DNA of 64,000 nucleotides from the NCBI GenBank assembly GCA_026168455.1, contig CM047429.1:39416066-39480065 (forward strand), written 5' to 3'. Position numbers and translations under genes: made by a program. The notes beneath the pieces were generated by a model. The model did no database searches, was not told where the DNA came from, and saw only the letters and a list, made by a program, of their open reading frames with translations. Source of the DNA: Theocolax elegans (lineage: Eukaryota > Arthropoda > Insecta > Hymenoptera > Cerocephalidae). Positions 30,765 to 43,658 of the stretch are shown piece by piece. Every line of letters starts with the position of its first letter. Position 1 is the first letter of the stretch.

Positions 30765-33700
30765 CTACATAATCTTTAACTTCATCCAATATAAATTTGC
30801 ATTTTCGACATTTCCGCATCTAGTACGCGCCAATATTTTAATTTCTTTTTTATTTTTACTATTATTAAGGTACTTTGGTAATGCTTTGCACATATGTTCT
30901 ACAAACCTCGGGTTGTATTTTGATGCCCTAATCTTACCTATAAGTATTTGTTCTTCTATATCTTCAATTCTCGTGTGTACTTCATCGCTTACATTTTCAT
31001 TTCTTAATAATTTATTACTTACATACATTGTATTACAACCTATACTATTATAAAATTTTTCTCTTTCTTCGCTATATTTATCTTCTAATTTTTCTTTTAT
31101 TTTTTCTATCCAACACATTTTAATTATTCTATCCTCATCTAAATTGGCAATCTTTTCTTCAAATTTCACAGCCCTTATTACCCACTTATTTTTCATTTCT
31201 TTCGTATTTATTTCTGTATATACTATGTAGCTTGGAGTACATTTATCTAATTTTAATATACCTTTAATACAATTTATAAAAACCTGCTCTAACTCTTTTC
31301 TTTCTGCCCAACCCCATATCTCAACTCCATATTCCATTACGCTTCTTACCAAATAATTATAAAGCATGAGTCGCCTCCTAAAGTCCCCTGCACATTTTCT
31401 TTCTCCCAGACCCCACGTTATTTTTGCTGCCACTGTTCCCTTTTTCTTTAATTCATTTATGTGCTCATTATAGTTGCCTTGTTTATTAAAATTAAAGCCT
31501 AAATATTGAGAATTACTAACTTGTAATTCCTCCTTGTCCCATAACCATTTTTCCTTTTTGTTGCTACTTCTTCCATTAAAAACTAAAACTTTTGTTTTTT
31601 CTCTGCTCAAAATAAGTTTCCTATCGTTTAGAAATTTTTTTAATGTACTAATCATATCTATTAAAGCCTCTCTGTTATTTGCCATAATGACTAAATCATC
31701 CGCATAAGCTAGTGACCAAATTATAGTTAACTATTTTTATTCCCCCCACCTTTCTCTTCTTAAATTCCTCTTCTATCCCTGCTATGTTTATACAGAATAA
31801 TATTGGACTGAGTATACAACCCTGTCTAAGCCTCGTTACCCTATTATTCCCTATTCTCACCCTCATTTTAGTTTCCTCATAGATACCAATTATTTTTTCT
31901 ATTAAATACCAGCTAATTCCTACCTTGACCATTACTTCCCTGTCCACCGTATCGAAAGCGGCCTTTAAGTCAACAAACATTGCATACATTTTTTCTTTTT
32001 TTACTTTAGCTTTTTGTATCACGTGATTCAGTATATAAATATTGTCCATTGTTGACCTTCCCTTTCTAAATCCTGCTTGTCCGTCCGGAAGTATCTTTTT
32101 TTCTTTAACTTCTTTTTCTAATATTCTACTTACTAAAAAAGTTACTAAAAAAGTTACTAAAAAAGAAATTCCCCTATAATTGCTAGGTACATTTCTATCT
32201 CCTTTTTTATATAGAGGTACTAAAATCCTCGTTTTCCAATCTTCTGATATTTCTTCTCCGTCCCATACTTTCCCTAAGATGCAAATTAAGTTGTTTATTA
32301 AACCTTCACCTCCATATATCCAAGCTTCATTAGGTATATTATCTATACCCGGTGCTTTTTTTTTCTTTAGGACGTTCCACGCTCTCCTAATTTCTCCTAC
32401 ATTAATCTTTTCCTCTTCCAATTTCTCGCACTGACTTCTTTTTTGTCCTATTTTTCTTTGTTCTTATCCCTCTAATAGCTTGTTAAAATGGGTCACCCAA
32501 GTCTCCTCATCTATATTATTTTCTATTTTCACTCTTTTTTTTATCCTTGTTTAAATACTTCCATACATCCGCTTCTTTCGTTATATTTCTTAGTTCCGCC
32601 TCCTCGGTTACCACCATTTCCTTTTTTTCTTTCTTCACAGAAGTTTCTCCATTCTTTTCGTTTTTCTAAGTATTCGCTTTTATTCACCTTTCCTTTTTTC
32701 CAGTCATTTAAAGCTTTTTTCAATTGTCTTTTTTTTTAGCACAATTTCTTTTCCACCATTCTTTCATTTCTAACTTCCATTTTTTAAATTTTAATATCTT
32801 CTTGGCCACCTTATTCTGAACTGTTGTTTTTACTTTGGTGCATCCTGATTCAGTTGTGTCGTCGCTATTTAATTCATTTTCTATACAAGTTGTTTTCTTC
32901 CTGAATATTGTTATGTCTTCTTCACTCCAACTAATAATTTCTCTTGATGTCTCTTCATTTTCTTCTATGTCATCTGTCCTTATTACTTGTTCACCTACTT
33001 CCTTGGTGCCTACTTTTACACTTATTGGTGCATGGTCTGATTCTATTTGGTTTTCTACCTTAAACTCTTTTATCCTATACCACATATCCATTGATATTAT
33101 TACATAATCTATCACAGAACTTCCCCTAGAACCTAAAAAAGTATACTCCCCTTCCTCATGTCTAATCCGTTTAATACAATCCATCCTCTTTTTTCCATAA
33201 AGTCTACCATACCTCTTCCTCCATTACTGATCACTTTATCATTACTTTCTCTGATTTTATAAATCTCATTATTATCTATTCCTAGAAACTGTCCTTCCTT
33301 TCCTATCCTAAAGTTAAAATCTCCTCCCCAGTATTGTTCTATTTTCTTCCAGCATATCGACCAAATAATGAGACTACCATTTACCTCTTTAATTTCAGAC
33401 TTCGCGAGGCCCTTCGTTACTACTATGCCTAATTTGTTATCTATCTTCCACCTATCTTTTCTAATACCTATTAGAAACCCCCCTTTAGCCCTACCTTTTC
33501 TTCTTTCCCGTGTGGCAGCAATAATTTCCCATTGAAAACTATTAGATAACTTATTTTCTATTTTTTTTTATATCTTCCTCCTCAATCCATGTCTCTGTTA
33601 AGTTAATAAAATCGTAATTTTCTATAATGTTCCAAAAATCCCTATCCTTATTTCAAATACCTGTTACATTCCAAAACACCATTTTGTTATAATTTTTGTC
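30765..33700 (-). pseudogene. LINE ORF2: endonuclease and reverse transcriptase
   Basis: Starts near 33690 with MVFWNVTG, the usual N-terminal endonuclease strand. The endonuclease tail has GSSVIDYVIIS and ESDHAPISV (33140-33020). RT: APGIDNIPNEAW (32365), PLYKKGDRNVPSNYRGIS (32225), AGFRKGRSTMDNI, FVDLKAAFDTVDREV (31975), RQGCILSPILF (31830), YADD at 31705 and REKTKVLVF (31600). Past RT there is a MEYGVEIWGW block typical of LINE thumbs. A single-base shift separates the palm from YADD, and further shifts lie near 32430 and 32720. A short triplication (VTFLVTFLV) follows YRGIS, where a Leu-rich segment is expected. Confidence 0.85.
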
Positions 33701-33749
33701 ACTGTTATTTATGTTTCTTCTTTTTAACTTATCTACTTCCCATTTCTGC

Positions 33750-34472
33750 CTAACGTAAATTTACTCCATTTGTTACTCCTATTGTATCGCGCCTTTCTTG
33801 ACCTTTATTTGCGCTTCTACTCTCTTCCCTTTCTCTGTTTTCCCATTTTACCCATGCATTATTAACAAAGATTTTCCCGAAACCTGCTTTAACCTGTTCT
33901 CCTTTTTCTCTTTTTTCTTTAACCCATCTATTAATTTCCTCTTGTTTCTTTCTTTCTTCAAAATACCTATCATTATCTATAAAAATTCTCGTCCCCGCTA
34001 GTTTGTTTTTGTTACGAATGATTTCTATCTTCTCTTCTACGCTACCTAATTTCACAATTATAATTCTATTTCTCATTCGAACCTCGCGTATTGTGACATT
34101 TACATTTAACCTTTCTTTTAAGAAATTCCCTATCGCATTCTTTCCTTGATCGTAGGCACTAAAATTTTCATTCTTCCTTTTATAACTATATTAGTTAGTA
34201 TTTCCTTTCTATCCTATTCTACGATAATTCTACGCATTTTCCTTACTTCTACCTCGAAAAATTCGGTGGAGTACGCTCGTTCCTACTTACAATGTCTCTC
34301 TTCTCTCCGTAGCTCTGCTCGCTCGCATGTGTGCGCGCACGGAACTCGCCCGTGTCCTTCTCTCTCGACTAGCGCCATCACCTCCGCTTTCACGTTTTCT
34401 GCTCTCTCTCTCTGTCTCTCTCTTCTGAAAATCGCATATCCTTTTCTCTAGTCTATCTATTATTTCTATCAA
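33750..34472 (-). pseudogene. LINE ORF1, coiled coil plus RRM-like C-terminal domain
   Basis: Residues from 34472 (RLEKRICDFQKRETERES) form the charged coiled coil. After a shift, a NIVIKG word near 34190 and an FLKERLNVNV stretch near 34120 begin the RNA-binding fold, continuing in the intact frame 34076-33750 with IIVKLGSVEEKIEIIRNKNK, TRIFIDNDRYFEERKKQEEI and FGKIFVNNAWVKW. It lies directly before ORF2. At least two breaks. Confidence 0.7.
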
Positions 34473-34522
34473 TATGCAGTCTTTCGCTTTTAATTCTTCC
34501 TTAATAAGTCTCTGTTGACCTA

Positions 34523-35560
34523 CATGATTTTATTTGACTTGAGTTGTGCATTGGATTCCTTGAGTCACATGGTCTTACTGAACGCAAATTTTGCTCCGGA
34601 TGCTCTTAGATGGCTTAACTCGTACTTGACCGATCGTATGTAGGTAGTTTTGTCAAGTGATTGTCTAAATTCCGATTTGGTATTGACTACATCAGACGTA
34701 CCACAGGGTTCGACCTCTGGTCCAATTTTATTTTTGATTTATATTAACTTAATTATTAGGGTAGTTAAACACTGTAAAACTATGCTTTTTGCCGATGATC
34801 TAAAGATATATATTCAGTGTGAACCATCTGCTATTAATTGTTGAGTGCTATAGTTGAGTGGATTGAGGGCAATGGAGTAAAAGTGAATCTACTTGGGTAA
34901 AATTTTAACATATGACTTATATTGGAACGCTAAAATGCAGCAATCAGTTCAAAAGTACATTACACACTTTATAGACTTCGCTATAAGAGCTATTGTTGAC
35001 CTCTCAAAAGACGAATACTGTTTGCGAACACTCTATTAATTTCTCATTTTGACTATGAATGTTTGATCTACGCTGATATCCCTTTTTAACTTGCGGTGAA
35101 GCTGCAACGTTTATGCAACACGATTGTTAGGTTTATATTTTATCTTAGATGTGATGCATCTCTTCAACAGTATTTTGATAGTTTGGGTTGCCTTACACTA
35201 TCAAATCAACGTAGATATTTTCTAGGAATAGCTGTGTATAATCTGTTATATTCAGAAAAACCGCAATATTTATATGACCATTTCAAATTTCTGAATGAAG
35301 ACCTACGGCGCTCCAAACGCATTGAAACTATTTTTAACATTCCTAAAGTCAATGCTGATATATACAAATGCTCCTTCATAAGTCAGGTCATGAGATTATG
35401 GGAAACGTTACCAAAAGAGATCCATGACAGTCCTAATGTAAATATCTTTAGGTTTAAATATCATAATTTTCTTGTCAGCAATAGGCAATGAATTGAGATG
35501 GGATATGCGTCTGTGAATTGATTTTGTGATATTGCGGATGTATATTTGATTCAATGATTA
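34523..35560 (+). pseudogene. LINE reverse transcriptase, palm to C-terminus
   Basis: FLDLSCALDSLSHMVLLNAN (palm A), LNSYLTDR, DVPQGSTSGPILFLIYINLI (34690-34750) and FADDLKIY (34790) identify the RT. After two stops, 35096-35491 gives the thumb and C-terminal region starting MKLQRLCNTIVRFIFYLRCD and containing RRYFLGIAVYNLLYSEKPQY. The same family reappears at 63523-64000 (VQRMCNTIVRFIFHLKR). Endonuclease and ORF1 are missing; 5' truncated. Confidence 0.8.
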
Positions 35561-35574
35561 TGCGATGTTTAAAA

Positions 35575-37159
35575 ATTGTATTATATTATTCACTTTTGCT
35601 GATAACACCCACATGTATCACTCGTTCTTTCCTGCTAAATTAGAATTGGGCATTCAACATGTTACACGTGATGCAAACCGTACTGCCTCGAGGGCTTCCC
35701 CTAATGGATTAAAGTTTAAACGTTGCTTTTTTTACAAAAAATCTGTCTTTTTAAGATTTTGTCCTTTGCCTCCGTCAGATCGTATATAAGTTTTTCAAGA
35801 TTAACACCATGGAGAGTGATCATGATACATACAACATTAAAGTTTAATGGTTGTAAAACGAAAGTGATGCTCCTGGATAGTCAAGCTTATGTTTCGCGTA
35901 TTGATTTGAATACTACCCCGAGAGTTAGAGTTAGATCTAAAAATTTATAATATGAGAATGAGGTTAAGTCATTGGGCGTGTGGTTGTCACCTACTCTTGA
36001 ATGGTTAAAACACGTTCTATCGATCTCTCAACGGGTGCATGCTCGGAAACTCCGTTTCTATAAGCGTACACTTCCTCGTAAATTAAGAAAAGATTTGGTA
36101 AAAGCTTTAATTATGCCGCACTTCTATTATACTTGTGCAATCTATCATGATGATGATGAGACCAGAAATCTTAAGCTACAACGTTTTACTTAACGCCTGT
36201 GTGACATTCGTCTGGGGTAGTCTTTCTAGAAGAGAGAACATGTTACCCCGTTTAGATAGGGTCTGAAATGGCTGTCTGTTGAGTCCATACGCTTACTTAT
36301 GATTGGTTTACTAGGCTTCATTGTCATTGCTCATAATTCACCTAGTTATCTCTCTAATCACTTCACCGTGCTTTGCAACGTCTCATCTGGCTCACGTACT
36401 TCCTCTCGTCACCCTCCTAAATCAATCACCTACCTTCCTCCGCGCATTGAGGCTTTTAACAGATCCTTTCTTATCACTGCCTCGCGTATCATTAATTAAC
36501 TTTCTCTTACCTCATTTGATATTTCATCCTTTAATTTATTTATAATGTGTTTAACTAATCATTTGTTTGAGCTCGACCAGGCAGCCTGGGTAGCCAGAGT
36601 CTAGCGCTAGGGTATCATAACACAACCCATCCCTAACCTCACTGCGTCACCTTTATAAAACTGTGATAAACTTTATTCTATTCCTTGTTCCTCTATTATT
36701 TTATTTTAACATATTTATTTATTTTTTTGTTCTATATTTCGTGATTTTTTTATACTTATGTAAAAATTATAACAACTAATGCTGCTCAATTGTTTATTTC
36801 CTTTATTTTTTATTTTATTCATTCGTTTTTTATTTTATAAATTTATTTATTTATTATTTATTTATTTATTTACATTTTATTTATTCTGATTTATTTATTT
36901 TCTCTTTTTAATATTCTTTCATTTTAATTATTTTTTGTTATTTTATTCATTGTAAAATTATTGAGTTGCACTTGGTTGTTAGATTTTATTATAGTTATTT
37001 TTTAAAATTGGTATATGTTAAGTTATTATTTGCCGCTTATCTTTTTATTATTAACATATAATTTTATTTCTATTTATCAAATTTGTAATATATTTATGCA
37101 AGTCGTATTCGCATAGGGTCCTCGGCGTTTTTACCCCTAGTAACCAATAAAGCTTTCAA

Positions 37160-37193
<34 letters not shown>

Positions 37194-37195
37194 CT
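35575..37195 (+). pseudogene. LINE 3' part and 3' UTR, (CT)n-tailed
   Basis: ADNTHMYHSFFPAKLELGIQ marks the residues just after the RT FADD box; then KVMLLDSQAYVSRIDL, SLGVWLSPTLEWLKHV, LVKALIMPHFYYTCAI and SSRHPPKSITYLPPRIEAFN. Each has a counterpart in the copy at 37.2-40.65 kb, so both are one family. A 3' UTR of ~590 AT-rich bp ends ccaataaagctttcaat, then (CT)n at 37162-37194. Several shifts; inactive. Confidence 0.8.
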
Positions 37196-40100
37196 TCGCA
37201 ATGAAGGTTGTCTGGCCAGGCGTCATCACCTACTAACACTTAATTCTCCATTTTTCATGTAAATATAAACCGCCTAAAAACACACTTTTCATCCATTGAT
37301 TCACTAGTTCTTCCATCTAATCATGATATCATTGCTTTCTCAAAAACTTTTCTCACGGAACATGACTCCTCCAACATGTTGGACCTTCCTGATTACACCT
37401 TGCACAGACTGGACCGGGTTGGTAACGATGGGGGGGGGGGTGTATTGCGGCCTATTTCAAGAATAATCTTGATGTTAGGCTCGTGGCTCATTCCGACCCC
37501 GTTTTTTCCAACACCCCAGAGTTTATGATTTTTCAAGTTCTCAATAAAACCAGTTCGCTGCTGTTTTGTGTTGTTTATAGGAGGCATACCCATCTAAATT
37601 TTTTTTTATACGTTGACAAATTATTTACATTCTTGCGACCAGGTAGTCATCACCGGCGATTTTAATATTATCATATGCAATAAAGATGGGGCGTCCGCCA
37701 TGTTGGATTCTTATTTAGATTCACTAAACCTTTTCCTTATTAAATTCGATCCTTCGCATCATACGCATTCATCCACCCATTCATCTCATACATGGCTCGA
37801 TTTATTTATTACACGTAATCCTCCGCCAGTTTACATTTATTCTAAGTCATCAGTTCCCTTTGCAGCAGGGCACGACTATATTGTACTTGCATTACATATT
37901 ATCAAACCATTGCCGGCTGTAAAGAGGATTTGGTCGCGGAACCTTGCTCTAATTGATCCGCCGGCGGCAGCTGCTCTTTTTTCTGATACATTTAATCATC
38001 TTTCATCTCTCTCTTGCATTACCACTGTGTCGTCTACGTCATCAATTTCTCACCCTTCAACTACGTCGTCTGGCCGTTCACCTTCTTTTTCACAATGTAC
38101 GCTGATGCCATCTTCTTCCTCCCCCACTCCCATCAACATCCTACTTTCAAACCTTGTTTCAGCTATCCTACATAAATTTGATTAACTCGCTCCTGCTAAA
38201 CTTATCACCATTAAAAACTTCAGCAAATTTTGGATTACACCGCACATTAAGCAAAGTATTAAGGCTCGCAACGTGGCGTATAAAAGATACTTGGCCACTG
38301 GCCTGAGCTCGGGCTATCAGACTTACAAAGATCTACGTAATCTTGTTAGAAATGACATAGACTCCAGTAAATTTTTGCATTTTAATAACAAAATCAAATC
38401 CGCCTCTAACTCGTCTAGTTTGTGAAAGGAGCTCAGGAACATTGGGCCTCGGGTCTAAATCTGCACAATCACCTCTCAACATTTTTTTCACTTGATCAGC
38501 TCAACATTCATTATGCTTCTATTTCTTATTCACCCTTTCCTTTCTCATATACTCAACTTCAGTCTCTCATCTCATCACCAGACATCTTTCCCTTATCTTA
38601 TCCTTTTACCTCCTTTCACTTTGCCCCTATCACCTTACATAAAGTCCTGTCTACTATATCCAGGGCAACCTCCAAAGCTACAGGCCACGATGGAATTTCT
38701 ATTCCGATGCTAAAACTTATATCTGCTCAATTAGCACCATATCTAGCTGAATTATTTAATTTGTCTCTCTCAACTGGATCTTTTCCAAAGCCTTGGACTA
38801 AGTCTCTTCTCTTGCCTTTGGCAAAGTCGAGCAGGGTGATCTCGCCGTCTGACACGAAGCCCATTAAGCTCTGTGAAGTCTCCAAAATTTTAGAAAAGGT
38901 AGTTCATGAACAACTCACAGAGTATCTTAATAGTAATAATTTAATTATTGAGAGACAAGCAGGCTTCCGCCGGGGGCATAGTACTCAGACGGCTCTGATC
39001 GGTGTCTTGGATGATATTAGGAGCGCCATAGACAAACGCATGATCATCATTCTCATTTTGTTTGATTTTTCAAAAGCGTTCGATTCGGTGCCACATGACT
39101 TACTACTTCGTAAATTACGCTCTTTAGCTTGTTCCGATACGGTTATCACCTGGTTCTACCATTACCTAGTTGGCCGCACTCAAACGGTGGTGGATGAACT
39201 GGGGGCACGCTCGGCCTGGCTCGACACGTCTAGGGGGATTCCACAGGGCAGTGTCCTGGGTCCACTGTTATTTTCTATTTTTATTAATGACCTCTCGCGT
39301 GTTTTAAGACATTCAGACTACATGATTTTCGCGGATGACACCCAGATCTAACACTCGTTTTACCCAACCGATCTTGCTCAGGGTGTACAGAAAATTTCGG
39401 AAGATGCAAATGCGGTGGATAACTAGGCGAGGTCGAATTTGAATGTGAAAAAGACGAAGGTGATGATCTTGGGCAATCAGGCCTATATTTCGCGCATTGA
39501 CTTGGATACTGCCCCGAAGGTTGCAATAGGGAATAATTTCCCTGACTATGAGTTTGAAGTCAAATCACTGGGCCTTTGGATTACACCTACCCTGGGTTGG
39601 TCTCGTCAGAGCGCGTCTACGTCACAGCGAGTTCATGGAGTTCTTCACTCCTTAAGATTTTTTAAACGAGCGCTCTCGCGTCGGAACAGGAAGATCCTTG
39701 TCGAGGCTCTGATTTTCCCGCACTTCGATTACGCTTGCGCGGTTTTTCACGACCTGGATGCTACCAGAAATTTAAAGCTACGTTCATTTAAATTTAGCAT
39801 GCGTTCGTTTTGTATGGGAAAATATTCCGTGGCGCGAACATGTGACACCATACCGACTTAAGTTGGGTTGGCTGTCGGTCGAGCTTAGGAGATCCCTTTT
39901 CATTGCTACTTGTGCTTATAACATCATTTCGCATAAATCCCCCTCCTACATTGCTCGTCGCTTTATTATTCGCGACGCTTCATTTCCATCCCGTTCTTCC
40001 TCACGCCACCCACCCTTGTCCCTTTTTTATCTTCCTCCTAGAACTGAAGCCCTTAATAATTCCTTCATTATCACTGCCTCTCGCCTCCTCAATCACCTCC

Positions 40101-40609
40101 CCTTCACCAATTTTGATCCTCTCCTCTTTGGTTCCTTTAAATCATCCCTTTCATCGTATCTCTCTGAGCTCGATCGACAGGCTTGGGAGGTGAGGATTGG
40201 AAATGAGGGAATCATCTGCCCTTCCTTGCCGGACTTCTGAGCGCTTAATTATAATTATTATGTATTAATTAATTGATAATTTATTGTATTCCGCCGATTA
40301 ATACTTATTGTACTCTATTTTTTGCGTGTAAATTGTTATCTAGTTTAGTATTTATTTTATATTTTATATTCTTTTATTTTGGCGTTGTACGATGCTTTAT
40401 ATTGTTATTTTACCTTTATTTTGTTAAATCATATTATATATTAATTATATTATTTATTTATTTGTTATATTTAGTTATTTATTTTATTATTTTGTAAATA
40501 ACTTTTGTTATTGTTTAATTTTGTTAACTCAGAAATTATGCGCTGATTTTTTCACTTTGTGTATACGGGGTTTTACCCCATTGTACCCAATAAACTTATC
40601 AAATCAAAT

Positions 40610-40653
<44 letters not shown>
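37196..40653 (+). pseudogene. LINE with nearly complete ORF2, (CT)n-tailed
   Basis: Endonuclease: LKTHFSSIDSL, NHDIIAFSKTFLTEHDSS (37300-37380), a G11 tract at 37430-37440 that breaks the frame, VVITGDFNIII (37640), HTWLDLFITR and AGHDYIVLAL. RT: 38422-39351 with ATGHDGISIPMLKL, RQAGFRRGHSTQTALIG, LFDFSKAFDSVPHDLLLRKL, GIPQGSVLGPLLFSIFINDL and FADDTQ, then a stop. The C-terminal part 39439-40240 has two registers with KVMILGNQAYISRIDLD and HFDYACAVFHD. The 3' UTR ends ccaataaacttatcaaatc then (CT)n to 40653. No RNase H domain. About five breaks. No ORF1 remains, so it is 5' truncated and starts right after the previous copy's (CT)n. Confidence 0.85.
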
Positions 40654-40659
<6 letters not shown>

Positions 40660-42535
40660 GTTGAAATCTCTTCGTAAAGCAAAGGAGTTAGGCTACTTGC
40701 GCCCGGTTATTAAGAACTCTGTCGTTTACATGCGTAAAGAGAAAAAAGGAGCATTGATACGTATCAACTCCGATACTGAACTCCTTTCTCTACCGTTTAA
40801 TCCTGTACTCCCTTCCTTATGAGGGGCATCTGATCAGGCGTCTCCACCACACTCACACTCACACACACATTCTTTCTCAATCATTCGTCTAAACGTTAAC
40901 AGACTCAAGACACACTTCTCATCAATAGAAGCCTTAATTTATCCACAAGCCTATGATATGATTGCACTTACAGAGATCTTTTTATCTGAACCCACTCCTC
41001 TGATATAGTAAAATTGCCAGGGTAAGGAAGAAGGGGGAGTTGCTGCATATATTAGAGACGAATACAAAGTCAATATGCTGGCTCACTCTGATAAATTGTT
41101 CTTTAATTCTCCCGAGTTTATTATATTATATATCATCGGCAAATCGACCTCGCTGATTCTGAGCATTGTTTAGAGACGGCCAACAGCATCTTATCCCACT
41201 ACTTTTTTCGATTTATTATCTGATATCCTTTCTTCCCATGCTCTTGCTGTTCTCACAGGGAACTTCAATATTGATATGAAGTCCTCAAGTACCGCGGCAG
41301 ACATGATGAGGGCAAATATAACGGCCCTCAACTTATCACTCATCAACTCCGAATCAACTCATAATGCGGTCGCATCCTCTGATTTTCACACACATGACTT
41401 GATCTCTTCCTAATCAGTGATCCTTTACCTGAATTTAGTTATTTTAAATCAACAGCCCCTTTCGCCGCCGGCTATATCTTCATAGCAATTCGGCTACTAA
41501 TTAATAGAAATCCGCCCAAAATAAAAAGTTATTGGTCACGTGGTTTGGAGGGGATCAACCTCCATGAACTGGCTACTACATTACAAACCATTTACAATTC
41601 TAACCCAATTCACTTAACTCGAAATTCACCCTGAACCTCATATTGCAAATCCTTTTGAGTCGCCTGACCAGAATTTGAATTTGAATTTAAATTTGTACCT
41701 ACACCGGAATCTTCGTTGCTTCTCGCCATGTCCTGCCTCTGAATCGTTCCTTGCTACATGTTCTCATTCTACTAACTTGTTGTCTTGTCCTCCTAACAAC
41801 CATCTATCTTCCATTCCATCACCTAATTAATTTATTACTATTCACCACACAAATTCATTCAACATCATCTTCACCTAAGTTATTATTCACAGCTCATAAC
41901 GATCATTCAAATGGCTCGGTATCGCCAATTTCATTCTCACTTCTTACGATCATAATTCGCTACCTCATAATTATAATTATACTCACGACAATTTATCCTC
42001 TCACCTCTTAGCTTTCGTATCTCACCTCATGGTATCAGCTATTTCCGCTTTCGATACCATTGCGCCGGCTTAACTGATAACTGTCGGAAATAAATCTAAG
42101 CCATGGGTGACAGCTGAGGTTAGAGGACCTATTAAGTCCAGGAACACTGCATTTATAATTTTCAAAACCTTAAACCGCATAGAGGACTACGAGGAATATA
42201 AATCACTAAGAAACAGAATTTCAAATCTTCTCGACAGCAATAAATATAATGACCTCACAGATAAATTAAAAAATGTTGCAAATCCGAAATCTACTTGGAG
42301 GGAATTGAAAAACCTGGGTCTATGCTCCAACCTATCTCCACTGGACACTTTCACCACCCAGCAATTCAATACCCATTATATATCAATCTCTAATCAGGTT
42401 TCTCCACTTTCACCTCTCATTTTAAACTCATTTTATTCCTCCGTTTCCGACTTCTCTGATCCATCTAAATTTGAGTTTGATGCAATCAGTTCCTTAGGAG
42501 TTCAGCGTGCTGAAAAACCAATTGTATTATAAAGT
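40654..42535 (+). pseudogene. LINE ORF1 end, endonuclease and linker, 3' truncated
   Basis: Begins directly after (CT)n. The frame WLKSLRKAKELGYLRPVIKN to PFNPVLPSL-stop (40657-40822) is the end of ORF1. After ~90 bp with CA repeats, ORF2 starts with VNRLKTHFSSIEAL and YDMIALTEIFLSE (endonuclease). Frame is lost several times; 42107-42532 reads GPIKSRNTAFIIFKTLNRIE, ANPKSTWRELKNLGLCSNLS, the linker before RT. The element stops at about 42535 before the RT domain. It belongs to the same family as the two preceding copies. Confidence 0.75.
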
Positions 42536-43567
42536 GCTAAATTAATAAATCATACTTATAATATTTAAATCAATAAATAACCAAAGTTTTAATTATTAAT
42601 CTCCCCAACATACAAAGAAGCAAAGGACTTCAAGGGAAGAAATATAAAATAAGTAATCAATTTACATAAAAATAATTAATATTATTGTGGAAAGAGCTTC
42701 CTTCTTTCCTATCACTAGATTATACGTTTATGTCTTGTAAAACGTACTCTTAATTTACTTAAACATTCCCTAGGTTCGAGTCCTAGCTAAGTGACAGGCG
42801 TCATTGTTTGGGTTAAACTTTTAGTATTCAGGACATAACAAATGGTTCCGGTACAAACACACTATTATTAAAGGAAAATTTAAGAATTGGAAGAAGTGTT
42901 CCAATAATTTAAAAAAAAGAAGGTGTATATTTACGCTTAACTTTGTTAAGTATTGTAAGATATCAGTAATTTTAATTAAGCTTTTGAAATAAATATTAAA
43001 GGTTATCATTTAATTTTGAGTAATCTTTAATAAGAAAAGAAATAAACAACATGACTAAAGAAAGTTTATAAAAGATTTATTTAAAAGTTACAATAACTTG
43101 ATTTTTATTTAAATTCACTTACATTTTCCTTTTTAATTGTGGTGGAGTGTCAATTTTGTTGTTACACCATTGACATTGGGGTACAGGATTTTCATGATCC
43201 CAGTCTTCGATACGACAATCGATCTGGAACACAGGATCAGAAGTAAAATTCGTATTTTTCACTAAATGAGAAATTGTTGATTAGTTTATGAAAGTCTATT
43301 ATAAAAACAAATAAGACATATATTTAAATAATAAGAATAAGATAACAATTGAAATACTTTTAACTTACTGAATTCATTGTAGAGTTTATTATTCTGCTTT
43401 GATAGGAATATATTCTTTTGATATTAAAGTTGTGATTGACATTCTTTCAGAAACATATACAACTTATATAGCAAATTTATATGATCTAAGCATTTTTTTA
43501 ACCCAGATTTGTTTTAAATCAAATTTTATAAAACATTAACTAATTGTAAATTTTAAAAAGAGATTAT

Positions 43568-43605
<38 letters not shown>

Positions 43606-43658
43606 AATAAAAATATTATTAATAAAATTTTTAATAAAATAATAATGCTTAAAATCAA
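42536..43658. other. AT-rich spacer with a tRNA-like box B and a small Cys-rich piece
   Basis: At 42771-42790 aggttcgagtcctagc is a good Pol III box B with its T-stem, but no box A is found at the right distance; probably a SINE end. On the minus strand 43263-43117 encodes CRIEDWDHENPVPQCQWCNN followed by KIDTPP and a stop, with an AG before it, so it could be a small terminal exon with a C-x2-C zinc motif; unidentified. (TA)n at 43563-43600. Confidence 0.35.

Larger units (their letters stand above)
30540..34505 (-). mobile_element. LINE with Glu/Lys-rich ORF1 (5' truncated)
   Basis: Minus-strand order: ORF1 C-terminal half, then endonuclease, reverse transcriptase and a C-terminal Cys-containing region, then an AT-rich 3' tail near 30540. 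Charged coiled-coil ORF1s of this type are abundant in ant genomes. Both ORFs carry frame damage. The 5' end at about 34505 abuts another LINE in the opposite direction. Confidence 0.85.

Noticed and set aside
33798..34451. Plus-strand Phe/Ser-rich frames at 30.7-34.4 kb
   Set aside because: Antisense to Lys/Glu-rich LINE coding sequence, which yields Phe/Ser/Leu when read on the opposite strand.
36640..37143. TTTATTTATT-rich tract as a separate satellite
   Set aside because: It is the AT-rich 3' UTR of the LINE copy that ends in AATAAA and (CT)n.
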